A stretch of 64,000 nt of DNA from Reticulitermes speratus (Eukaryota > Arthropoda > Insecta > Blattodea > Rhinotermitidae), in the NCBI GenBank assembly GCA_021186555.1, contig JAJKFL010000012.1:4085894-4149893 (forward strand), written 5' to 3'. Made by a program: the position numbers and the translations under genes. This document shows positions 34,401 to 44,529 of this stretch, in pieces. Under the pieces are notes generated by a model. That model saw only the letters and a list, made by a program, of their open reading frames with translations. It did not search any database and was not told the origin of the DNA. Within the stretch, counting starts at the first letter, position 1; each line of letters starts with the position of its first letter.

Positions 34401-37400
34401 CAGTGTTAGTATTATCTAAGCTTCAGATCAATAGCATAAATGAACTTGCAGATGAACTGTCCATGAAGGAGTACCTTCTTTTTGAATATCAGAATCTGGT
34501 TTACCAAATTCTGTATGGTTGGCACTGCTGCTTCATATTTGGGAGGTCATGAGTTAAAATCAGCTTGGAGATTGACTGTCCTGACTGGAAACATTTCTGT
34601 AAGTTCTATAGGCAGATGCTGGCATAGTACCTTGAAATAGTCCATGACCATTATAACATGTGGTTCTTAATTCACAATTATTTTACCATTCAAGTCTACA
34701 TAACCTCTGCATTTGTGGAAGTGTCATTAAACAACCAAGTAGTCTGTCATATCAGACTCTTAAACTTATTGTCTTCTTGTGATGCCTTGTCACTTTGGTA
34801 GATAGGCATTAGTGTTCTGGAGGTTTCACTGTTCTACCTTGAAGATGGCGGCAGCAGTTTCCTCTGGAACTCTGGTACCTATGTGACAAAACTTCATAGA
34901 ATCACAAGGATGAAGAGAGCAGCTCCAGTCTCTTTTACAATAATTTGTGTTGTCCTGCAGATGGTGGGTGGCCTGTCATGCTACACAGCACGCTAACATA
35001 CCTGTCAGTCCGAACGTGCTGGAGGCCAGCGCTGAGGCAGTCCACAAGATCCGCATTGTTCTGCGCTTCTTACTGGGTGCAATTCATGACTTACGGCCTG
35101 ATATTGACCAAAACGCTGACAAGAGCTTGTATTTTCTAGATCGCTACATCTTGCATCTGCTGTTTGAATTCAGTCAGAATGTAAGAATCTTACAGCTTTC
35201 CTTTGCTATGTGTTGTGGCATAGCAAGGTTACAGGATGGTTATACAGTGTGTATTTCAAAAGTATGATTGTAAACAAGTTATTAGGTACTGAGAAGAATG
35301 TATACACATTGTTATTTATTTTCAATGTGGTTTTTTATTTTATTATTATTATTATTTACTGCAATTTGGGTTTTCACCCGGTGGCAGTAGTCCTTACACT
35401 AGTACACACAATACAAATGAACATATAATAATATACATAAAAGTAACAATACAAAACAAACTATACACAATTACAAAACAAAATACATACAGTAAATACA
35501 AGTACACACATTAGAACACCGTACACACCTTACAAAAACACCCACACATTTCCTCTATGTGCACATAAGCCAAGTTGCTCAGGTAGTATAAGTGGCTACG
35601 CCACAGACTGGGAGCAGACAGCTGGGGTTTGATTCATGGTGAGGATGATTTTTATGTTCGTCACCACTTCCATTTGGCTGAGCAATCCACCCAGTCTCCT
35701 ATTCAGTAATGACGCTTATCATGGGGGAACAGTGGGTGGGACACAACGCTAAAACCTGCCTCCATCTAGTGCCAAAGGGGAAGATTATAGTATTATGAAA
35801 ACAAGAAGGCTGAGGTTCATAATGGAATACCATGCCAGTCCTACCTTTATCTCTGTGTTCACATGTTTGTGTCTGTTGTAACCATCTTTGAAAAATGTAG
35901 AATTATTTTTTAGTAATGTGTTTTCCCTCCTGTTAAATTGCTGTTCCTGGTTTGGACCCACTTTCTGATGGCAGGATCTGACTTTTCACCACATACAGTT
36001 ATCGAGTAATGATAAATGTTGAAGGTATTTTGCTATTTGTGGAATTAATTCAGTAACCACTAATGTGTATGATCATTACATAAATTAGTGCTTATAGTCA
36101 TTATACAAATAAATGTTTATAATCTGAAATATCATTTTCTGTACCAGAGGCTCATTTTTTAAAATTCTGATCAGAATAATGCTAGCAAAATAAATGTCTG
36201 CCACCAGGTGAACCAGTTCTACGAGAGTTACCAGTTCAATCGAGTCTGCACCACACTAACGAACTTCATCACGAATGAGGTGTCTGCACTTTACTGCCAT
36301 CTGACAAAGGATAGGTGAGCGATGTCACTGCACTGTAATTATGTGGGGGCCTTGCCTATTGCCTGTGTTGTGTTCAATATATGTAATGTTTCAGGATCTG
36401 TTTCTGACCCCGTCTTCACAGGATTGGTTCTTAGCATAACAGTGTACGTGAATACAGTAAATGAGTGGGCTGAAAGCATTACGATGCAGTGAATTTAAAT
36501 GGCAGAACATTATAGTGGGTCTTACAGAGGCAGATTATGAGGGTGTGAATTTTGACCTGACCCAGGATCATGTGCAGAGTTTGGCTTTGGTATTAGTGAT
36601 GTGGAGACATAATGTTCTATTGGAAGTGTATCGTAGATCATGACAGACTAAAAGTGTTTGTTGTTTGTTTGTTTGTTTGTTTGTTTGTTATTTTTTATTT
36701 AGTGATGCTGTCTGTAGCTCAAACTGTATAGTGTCAGATGATGGAATGTTTAATGAAGCATGAATTGGGAAGGATATGAAAGGAGGTGGTTGTGACCTAA
36801 TTTGAGGTATTTTCTAGCCTCTTGCCTCGAGGAGCTAAGGAGAATGACACAACTTCTCCACCAGAGTAGTTGATGTCCAGTTGACATTGAGATGGGGCAT
36901 CTGCCCAGATACAAGTCAGAAGCCTTACTGCTTTCACTTCCTCAGTAGAACAGTCTCTATGCAGAGTTGGTAACAGTAAGGAGAGCCCATAGATAAAACG
37001 TGTTGTGATTGCAAGGAACGAGACATGTGTTACTCTTGCACTCCATGATGATACTTCTGTACTTCACCCATAATTGATTTAGAAAGTGGTTTTGTGTCAT
37101 TCATTGGGTAGCGTTAAAAGGTGCATGTTTCTCAGGTTATACTGTGCGCCAGTAGACGCCCCAGAACGACGGGCATGCCAGCTGGTGATGAATCACATCC
37201 TAGAAACTGTAACAAGAGCAGTTGCACCTGTGTTGCCACATCTTGCAGAAGAAGTGTTCTTGTATCATCCATGTAAGGAAGGTTAGTCACATCCAAGTCT
37301 CTCATAAGTGACTGCCTGAAACCCCAGATACTTTTGGTACCACTGTTTTGAACTTCTGATCAGGAGCACGTTGATTTGCCGTATTCTTGTCTAATACCTT

Positions 37401-40237
37401 TTAAGAAAGCATACATCAGGTACACTGCTTGGGGTGAGCAATCACTATGGCCTCCCCTGACAGTATTACAAACTTTTAAAAAATCAAATTTATTGAATTT
37501 CCTTTTATTTTTCTCAATAATTTAAGATTTGTTGAGCGCAGAAAGTCAAATTTTTTCATTTGAAATATTCATTTTGTCGCCCCTCGGGACTCTGCTGCCT
37601 GGGACGGCTGCACCAGTCGCCCCACCCTAGCTGTGCCCCTGTCCTGAGCCAGGTGAATCCAGACCACACCTCATTCTGGGCCTTGAAACTTCATTTTAAT
37701 ATTATCCTACAATGTATGCTGAGGTCTTCAAAGTGATCTGTTGTATTGAGGTTTTTCAACCAACAGCCTGATCAGGTTAGGATGTTGAAATAGGTCACAG
37801 CCTTTAACCATTATCATACTGAGTTCAAATCCTTCTCCTAGGTACTTCATGGCATGCAGCCAGTAACGATATGTAAGTCCATCCTTTGTGACGTTGAGGC
37901 GGTGAAGGTTAATGAAAACAATAACAGTGTACTAAAGTGGTTAGCACTCATGATTCATGGGTGTAAATGTTGGCCTGGACACTGGCGATACTAACAGGTT
38001 TCGCATGTTATTCTCAGTCCCTCCAGGAAGATGTAGGATAGTACCTTGGTTGTGCCACAGCTGCTTTTTCCACATATCATTCCAGTACATTATTTGCTAA
38101 TCACGCTGTAGCTTGAACACTGTATAATTTGATCTATTCAAAGCTCTGTGCAATTAAGAATAAATAGAAGTTAAATAAAACATCATCTGTTCTTACTCAC
38201 ACACTTATAAATACTGTCAGTTGAAGATAACGCACACAGTTTGGTAGTAGAACCTAAAGGAAAGTGACCACTTAAAAGACCTAGTCATAGATAGGATAGT
38301 ATTAAAATGGATGCAATGAAATAGGTTATGAAGTTGCTAACTGGGTAGAGATGGCTGGTAATATAAGCAAGTGATACAATTTTTTAAACATGATGTTAAA
38401 TCCCCAATCAGCTTTTGTATCAAGAGGGGGAGGTCTTAAGATGACAGTCTCTTGGAATGTGATGCCATGTAGTTTGAAGATGGAGGTAGCCGACTGCTCT
38501 AAAATACTGGTACATGTTTACCAGACAGTACAGTGTCACATTCACGGTGACAGCAATCTTAATGCTCACTGGCATCAGAATGTCAGGCCTCAGGACAAGC
38601 TGCACAACTGTCATACACCTGATCAGTTGGTCAGTACGTGCTGTAGTCATCATGTCTGCGTGCTACCATTGTTACAGGTGTGCGCCTATTCCAGTCTGCA
38701 GTGGTGAAGCCATTGCCGGACTGGCACCAGCCAGAAGTGGAGAGAGTTATGACCCTGGCCCTAGAGGTGAAACAGACACTTAACAAAATGTCTCCTGTCA
38801 CAAACACTCAGCAGTTGGTAGCAACCGTTTTCTCGTCAGGGGAGACTCTTGCATTATTGAAGGTATATAGATTAACCCTTATCATCCAGGAATGGGATTT
38901 TAAATTCCCAGTATTGTAGGCTTGGCATCTTATTTTGACTGAAGGACAGAAATTATTTTCTGGGAATGGGAGATTTTAAACCTTTTGCTTCTCACCCAGA
39001 TACAATTTTTCTGACTGAATGCTGTAGCAGTCTATATTTTGGAGGTCCTAAGTTTAAATCTCACTGAGAGATTGGCTCTTGTCATTAACATCCTTTGAGG
39101 CAATTGCCAGGCTGGCACTTCAAATTAGGCCACAACTGTTCCCTTCCATGTTTTCCAGTTCATTATTTATTAATCCTCATGTCAATCCCTACTGCTGACA
39201 GCATCATGAAATAAACTGTTCATAACATTGAAGACTGAAGCCTTCTGGGATATGATGCCATGTTGATTGGTATGTAGTACTGTTGTTTTAGAGATGATTG
39301 CTGCCTCCATCTTTAGGTAGTCCCATCCCAGAAGAGTTGGAAGTAGCAAGCTGCTCTGAAGTGTCAGTAACTGTTGACCAATTGAAATGACATTGTTGTC
39401 CACAAGACTTGATCTTTGTCAACAGTGCTGTTAGAACTTGAAATCTCGCATTCTCTGAGGGTTCTGGGAGTAGGATAAACATTGAGGAAGGTGGAGGCAG
39501 CATGTTCCTCTGGAACATGCTGCCTCCCACCAGACAACAAAGTGTCTTAACCCAGAAGACAATGTGAATAAATATGGTATTGGTTAATATCTGGTACATA
39601 AGTATTATGGAGTAATGTGCTTATCATCATCTGTAAGGTACGTCAGAGTAGATTTGTGCTCTTCTGGGATATTACGCAGCGTTGAGTGGTAGTTCTGTAC
39701 CAGTGTTTTGGGACAACCTATCAGTTTCCATCTTCAAAGGTCAAGAAGTCTTCTTGGACTTCTTGACCCTTGAAGATGGGACTGATAGGTTGTTCTGAAA
39801 GTCGGTACAGAACTACCACTCATGCTGTGTAATATCCCAGAAGAGTGCAGGTGTCGTCTACATCACAGTGGAAGCCTGAAACCGTACATCAGAGTAGGGC
39901 AACTGCCTGCGTCCAAGTTCAAAGCAAATATGCCTGTGGTGATACTAAACATATAGAACCCTCCATTGATGATGTTCACACTTGTTAAACTCATCATGAT
40001 CTGTTGAAAAAGATGCTGCAAGAGGAAGTACAGAGCTCTTGGAGCCAGCTGACAGAAATCCTGCAGGTGTCCTCCGTAATACTGGCAGAGAGCAGGAGTC
40101 CTCTCAAATTTTACATGGAGCTGGCAGAGACTTCGCTGCATCTTTGTGGCCGGTGTCGTCGCTTTACTGCACACAGTATTGATGAACCCTGTGATCGTTG
40201 TCAGCAGGTCTTGGACAAGTTGAGAGCAGCAATATGA
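19074..40237 (+). CDS. IARS2: Mitochondrial isoleucyl-tRNA synthetase, 17 exons
   Basis: Class I synthetase charging mitochondrial tRNA-Ile. Coding exons: 19074-19313, 20076-20198, 21233-21380, 23566-23714, 23952-24001, 26012-26334, 27055-27223, 28832-29068, 30511-30686, 32251-32389, 32503-32662, 33692-33835, 34961-35180, 36208-36314, 37136-37281, 38678-38862, 40013-40237. Phases agree at every junction and, allowing two frameshifts, give 980 residues. The arginine-rich, acid-poor N-terminus fits a mitochondrial presequence; ATGs at 18930 and 19083 are alternatives. Motifs: HMGH (HIGH, residues 114-117), WTTTPWTLP and [13 protein letters not shown] in the CP1 editing domain, [26 protein letters not shown] (654-658), LPHLAEEVF in the anticodon domain, and C-terminal zinc cysteines 951, 954, 966, 969. 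One base is missing in the A run at 27141-27144 and in the G run at 32645-32647. The last acceptor (TTGAAAAAG) is weak. Confidence 0.95.
21890..22460. repeat. Minisatellite, about 114-bp unit, nearly five copies
   Basis: The phrase AAAACACATAAATACAGTCC recurs at 21983, 22097, 22211 and 22326, with a degenerate copy at 22439, giving spacings of 114, 114, 115 and 113. The inner units are nearly identical and the outer ones diverged, as in unequal crossover. It lies in IARS2 intron 3. Short frames on the minus strand here are by-products of the repeat. Confidence 0.92.
22870..23178 (-). mobile_element. tRNA-derived SINE
   Basis: On the minus strand it begins with a Pol III promoter: box A-like TGGCGCAGTTGGTTGAG (23149-23165) and box B-like GGGTTTGATTCCC (23109-23121), spaced as in a tRNA gene, followed by an unrelated body. 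No intact cloverleaf is evident, so it is a SINE rather than a tRNA gene. Confidence 0.75.
24328..24466. repeat. Palindromic repeat (family C)
   Basis: Arms begin GAATACTGTCTTCTGG and end CCCAGAAAGCAGTATTC, with CTACATGG...CCATGTAG further in. It lies in IARS2 intron 5. The TTCTGG...ACATC core resembles family A. Confidence 0.65.
25150..25700 (+). mobile_element. LINE tail interrupted by a palindromic element
   Basis: 25190-25300 encodes a diverged CR1/jockey-like C-terminus (ASKRFLLTN, then TLDEYYAWK) and the 3' UTR resumes after the insertion at 25340-25666. Lies in IARS2 intron 5. Confidence 0.6.
25340..25666. mobile_element. Palindromic family A element, 15-bp target duplication
   Basis: Left arm starts ATCTGTTGTCTTTTGGGTG and the right arm mirrors it over about 58 bases, then continues with an extra segment ending AAGCCTGAAATCAAGG. 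TTACCATATTATTTA flanks it exactly at 25325-25339 and 25667-25681. The loop is about 170 bases of non-coding sequence. Confidence 0.85.
27283..27926 (+). mobile_element. Tigger/pogo-like element, internally deleted
   Basis: Ends TAGTAGAACCTCGGTTATCG and the complement of CAGTAGAACCTCGATTATCT, flanked by TA at 27281-27282 and 27927-27928. The interior (27480-27670) translates, with two stops, to a psq/CENP-B-type DNA-binding domain ([14 protein letters not shown], then [16 protein letters not shown]). The catalytic domain is absent. Confidence 0.85.
27959..28126. repeat. Inverted repeat, about 40-base arms
   Basis: The left arm (around ACTTTAGCAGCATGTTTTGC) pairs imperfectly with the right (GCTGAAATGTTGCTAAAGTA). 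It abuts the Tigger-like element. No target duplication was identified. Confidence 0.5.
29078..29610. repeat. Dispersed 530-bp repeat, copy 1
   Basis: Aligns along its length with 43862-44371, sharing AAAATTGCGAAAAGCAACTA near the start and GTACATTGCCTGTCTT-type sequence at the end. It has no coding content and no clear terminal repeats. It starts ten bases after the end of IARS2 exon 8. Confidence 0.75.
31289..31490 (+). repeat. SINE-like fragment and (CTA)n/(TAA)n microsatellite
   Basis: GGCTGGACGATCCGG to GACTCCTATTCAGTGGGTAC resembles segments at 40600, 57140 and 35690, so it is a dispersed short repeat. It runs into a CTA then TAA microsatellite at about 31427-31488. Confidence 0.55.
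31565..31858 (+). pseudogene. LINE polymerase C-terminal fragment
   Basis: About 98 codons encode [19 protein letters not shown] and [19 protein letters not shown], which I recognise from memory as a very common C-terminal segment of arthropod LINE polymerases. It lies in IARS2 intron 9 with no upstream catalytic domain. Confidence 0.65.
34007..34176. repeat. 170-bp near-perfect hairpin
   Basis: Arms of about 80 bases: TCACTATTTACATACACCAA on the left is mirrored by TTGGTGTATGTAAATAGTGA on the right, and the complementarity continues through the AT-rich centre (AAACTGTATAGTTTTTTAAA and its mirror). It lies in IARS2 intron 12. The near identity of the arms suggests a young foldback element or recent gene conversion. 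Confidence 0.88.
35330..35830. repeat. AT-rich tail sequence and SINE-like repeat
   Basis: 35330-35560 is an A/T/C-rich run resembling a LINE 3' end on the minus strand. 35570-35830 begins with a tRNA-like stretch (AAGTTGCTCAGGTAGT, then GGGGTTTGATTCATGG), matching Pol III boxes A and B, and ends in the CTCCTATTCAGTAA phrase shared with other short repeats here. Confidence 0.5.
36659..36690. repeat. (TTTG)n microsatellite
   Basis: About seven tandem TTTG units in IARS2 intron 14. Confidence 0.9.
39480..39532. repeat. Short hairpin in a family C repeat
   Basis: GGCAGCATGTTCC and GGAACATGCTGCC face each other across a three-base loop, within a longer diverged family C repeat (about 39235-39560). 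Confidence 0.7.
39652..39883. mobile_element. Palindromic family A element, 14-bp target duplication
   Basis: Starts ATTTGTGCTCTTCTGGG and ends AGTGGAAGCCTGAAACC. GTACGTCAGAGTAG (39638-39651) and GTACATCAGAGTAG (39884-39897) flank it with one mismatch. The arms pair across a centre at about 39750 (GGACTTCTTGACC facing GGTCAAGAAGTC). It lies in the last IARS2 intron. Confidence 0.85.
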
Positions 40238-43200
40238 AAGATAGTGTGAGTAGTTGACTAATTAAATTGATGTTCCTAAGAGTGATAAAGTGACAAACAG
40301 TGGGAGAAAACTACACGATGAGAAGGGCTGTAATTTGTGTACATTTTTTCTCTTTTAGCCACCTTCCGTACTTGTATACTTCTTAATCATTCCCTCCTGA
40401 CTCTGCCCTTTCATCATGGCCCCACTGTGTTTTTATTTCCTTCTGCCCTTTATCTTCTATTTTCTTTTTAATTTTATCTTTTCTTTACTTAACTGTGTTC
40501 CTCCTATACTTCTCAATTTTTCTGCCCCTGCCATGTGTCCTCCAAAAGACTGATACCTAGGCTACAGGCTGGCAGGGGCAACACACTTTTGTATTCTTCA
40601 AAATGTCTAGACTGGCCCTGGGGCCCTTCCAGCCTCCTATTCAGTGAATACCAGATTCTTCCTCCAGAGGTAAACTGGCCGGGGCATGAAGCTGACCACT
40701 CATCTCCATCTAGTGCTGAGGTTAAGAATGAATGGAGCCAACCTCTAATCCGGCCATGTGCCTTCATGTTGTGTGCAGCAATGACATGTGTCACTTGAGG
40801 TTCTCACAGCAGTGACAAGAAACGGTACTGTATCAGTGACGTGTTGTGCTGACAGCAGGTACCAGCGTTTGAGAGCATTGCTGCCTTCTGTCTTCAGGGT
40901 AGAAGGGAGAATGGTAAATTACATTGTAATGGCTGTGGAGCAGAAAATTTGTTCTAACACTGTTATTGCCAGGCATTATGCTTTTGAACAGTGTTCATGC
41001 AAGCACAAAGGCACATGCCTGCACATATCGCAAGTCAATAAATTGCAATTCTGTGTAATGATATTTGAAAACATTGGCATATAACAAGGATAATTCATTT
41101 TATTAGGTCATTTGTGCTTCCTTGCCCTTTCTTCCCAATTCATTACTCACAAGTTACCCTATTCTTTCACACTATGTAATCTAATATATTGAAATTATGA
41201 CTAAGTAGACCATAAATAAATGTTACTGGCAGGCTATTTATTTTACTTTGTACATATCCTTTTCTTAATTTTAATTATGTGTATAAATTGGGCGATGTGT
41301 CTGTATTTCGCTGTTTCTCATTGTTGTATCCATTTTGCCGCAGTACGTCTTGCTCCTTAACTCGTGGAAATAATTAATACATTAATCAGCTTAGGCAAGT
41401 GCATAAGTTGGTTAATGTATCAATTATAAAAATATGCACAGTATGAATAACATAAAGATCTTGGAAATGAATTTTCATACTGCCAGGCCACTCCTACCGA
41501 AAGATTCATCCTCCTTCCCTGTGACAATATCATACTTCTTTGCCCCAGGAATGAATCATTTTTACAAAGCTCGCATCTTTCTGTATTTCCGATTACAAAT
41601 AATGCATACATCTACTTGATGGGAACTTCACCCGTGGATTCTAAGCAGGCCTTGTTTTGAGTGGATATCCTGTTACTGCTAGGTCATGTAGCATGAATGG
41701 GGGATATGAGAAACGCATATGGAACTTTGGTCAGGAAACCTGAAGCAACAATCCTTCTTGGAAGATGTTTGTATATGGGGGGGGGATAATATTCAAATCT
41801 GTCTTAAAGAAATGGAATGTGAGGGCATGGTGCAGATTCAGTGGTTTCAGAATAAATACCAGTGCTGGGTTCTTATGAATACAGTAATGACATACCTGGT
41901 TGCACACAAGCTGAATTTTCTTGACTTGCTTAGTGACCATCAGCTTTTTAAGCAGTACTGCCCCATGCAGTGAAATATTGGGTTAATATTTCATCCTCTT
42001 GTTTGTGATATGTATAAAAGAAAATAATGGCATTGTCCAAATGTCCCATCAGTAAGAATATTTGATATGTTCTACAGTATGTCAGAAAGAAGTGGCAGTG
42101 TTTGAGGAACACTGGGTTGGTAAAGTCCTCAAAAACTATTTCCACATATAATATTCAGGGACACATTTTGTTGTGGGTTAAATGAATACTTCATGCCGAT
42201 TTCAATTGTGTGGACGACATCCTTTTTACGCTCTCTTACAGACAACAATTGACGAAGGTGAGTAGACGGACAGTCCAGCCCCGTGGAACTTGTACCGAGT
42301 ACAGCATTATCTGGGAAATGAGGGCCCTGTGTCCTAATGCGTCCAGTTAAACAGCGTCTCTTGCTAACAGTCCCTAACGCCTTCTGTCTTCTTGGCTATT
42401 GCGCGGCTTAGGTTGGTAGTAGACACATTATCTAGCAGTAATAGTAGATAACAACTACCAACATACGCCGCAAAACAACTCAGAAGAGCGAATCCCTGAC
42501 ACGTCGGAAGCATGAAAACTGGCATCTAACGTAATCCCTTACTGTACACTTTGTTTCCTGCTAACATTATCGCTTACCAAATTGTCCCATAGTAAACGCG
42601 GTGTTCGTTACTAACAATTTTCGAATTGTTCAGAAGTCTGTAGGCGTACAATTCGATTACACGGATGCTCGAACGTAATGCCAGGGTGCGATAGGGAGCA
42701 CGTGATTTAAAACTAAAACGAAATCTCATTGGAGCTATGTCACTGGTCAAATTCTATTATAGTGATTCAACATAAAATCAGTCACAACATGTACATCAAT
42801 TTATGTGTTGTATCGCTTGAGGATGGTCCCTGTTGAGGCTGTACATATAATGAAATTGTGTAGGTAGTAATATTTACCTACAATATATGTGTTGTGATGG
42901 GCTGATTTTGTTGTACGTTTAACTGGTTAACTAACACAGCGGATGGCCTCTTTAAAGATCTATCATAGTGAATACGCTGCTTTGTAAACAAATACAACGA
43001 ATTGGAGCTAATAGAAATATTTCTCTGTTCCTGCCCGTATATTGAGTTGATCTGAAAGTCGGTAGTCAGTTCTCTCCATGTTTCCTGCCCTGATGAGTCC
43101 GAATGTTATGCCCTCTTGTGGTACGTGGAATAACTTATTCGCGACGTGCTGTTCAAATCAAATGTGCAGTTTTCAGCAAAGCGTGTAATCAGGAAGATCG

Positions 43201-44529
43201 GATCTATGCCAGGTACATACTAAACTAGAAGGTGAGGAATGTGATATTGGATTAGAAAGTGGAATGTAAGATTACAGATTCGTTAGCAATTTGACCTTGA
43301 TATTTTTGAGTTGGGGTGGTATTCTTAAACTGATTTTATAGTAGTTGACCGAGAACTCATTGTTCTGTTCAAAAGAACAACGAAATCATTTGTCATCTCA
43401 CAGACTGAGGTAAATTGGCTATTTTTTACCTCAATAATTATGCGTGGTGGAAACCACTTGTGTGACTTTTGTTATGTTTTAAGCGTACGATTTTTAAACA
43501 GGCTATTACTCTGTTTGACAGAAGCATTTTTATTTAAGCTTATAATTGCCATGTTTTGACTACATTATGAATGGAACAGAATACAAAACACAGCATAGAG
43601 AATGACTAGTACTGACGAATTTATCATAATTGTACGAAGACATTCTGGAATATTTTCGATAATTTTGTACAAAGAAATGTACTGTTATTCAAGTGGAGTG
43701 AGATCCTTTTAAAACAAGCTTATCCATTTCAAGAAAAGACAAAATCAAGCCTACTCGGAAATGGGGTGTGTGGAGTCAGAAACGTGATGTGGTTAGGAAG
43801 GCAAAGTATTTATACACATTAAACCCTTGTTCAGCTGCTTTAGTTGCTGAATAAGACAGATTTTAGGTGCCTTCACAAAATTGCGAAAAGCAACTATTAG
43901 CTTCATGTCGGTCTGTCCATCCTCCCGCATGGAACAACTCGGCTCCCACTTGAACGGATTTTCATGAAGTTTGATACTTCAAACGATGTCGAGAAAATTG
44001 AAGTTTCATGAAATCTGACAGGAATTCCAGCTAGTTTACCCAAAGACCTACATACATTTATAACAATATCTCACTGGATTCTTCTTAGAATGAGAAGTGT
44101 TTCAGACAAAAGTTGTACAGAAAATCAAAACACATTTTATGTTCAATAACTTTTTCCCAAAAATCATGCCATTTATGAGATAATGTGGAAAAATACAGTA
44201 CAGCCAGACAGGCCACAGATGACAATATAATATGGCTCATGTGCTTTGCATGCTGGATAACTAAGGCTACAGACACAAATTCAGAATATGTAATACTTAT
44301 TGCTTCTGCACAGCAATAATGATTGGGCGAATGCACCTCAATGTTACCTTATATGTACATTGCCTGTCTTGTATTTGGAGAAGCTTGATCACTTACAGTT
44401 ACATGTGACTGATTTGTGTGAAGATGTGAAAAGGAATATTAAGCCCAAAGTATTAATAATTACTTCCTCGCCTTCTACAGGTCATATGACCAACAATAAT
44501 AATATTTGTTGTCCTTCTTACAGAGCGCT
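40238..44529. other. IARS2 3' flank to zinc-finger gene start
   Basis: AATAAA at 41037-41042 is a possible but distant IARS2 poly(A) signal. 40545-40770 is SINE-like (CCTCCTATTCAGTGAATACC), 40796-40930 a family C-like repeat, and 41795-41890 a degraded LINE tail. 42150-43250 is richer in CG dinucleotides and may hold the zinc-finger promoter and a non-coding exon; a GTGAGT donor lies at 42260. 43862-44371 is the second copy of the 530-bp repeat. Confidence 0.45.
43862..44371. repeat. Dispersed 530-bp repeat, copy 2
   Basis: Diverged copy of 29078-29610 in the same orientation. Confidence 0.75.
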
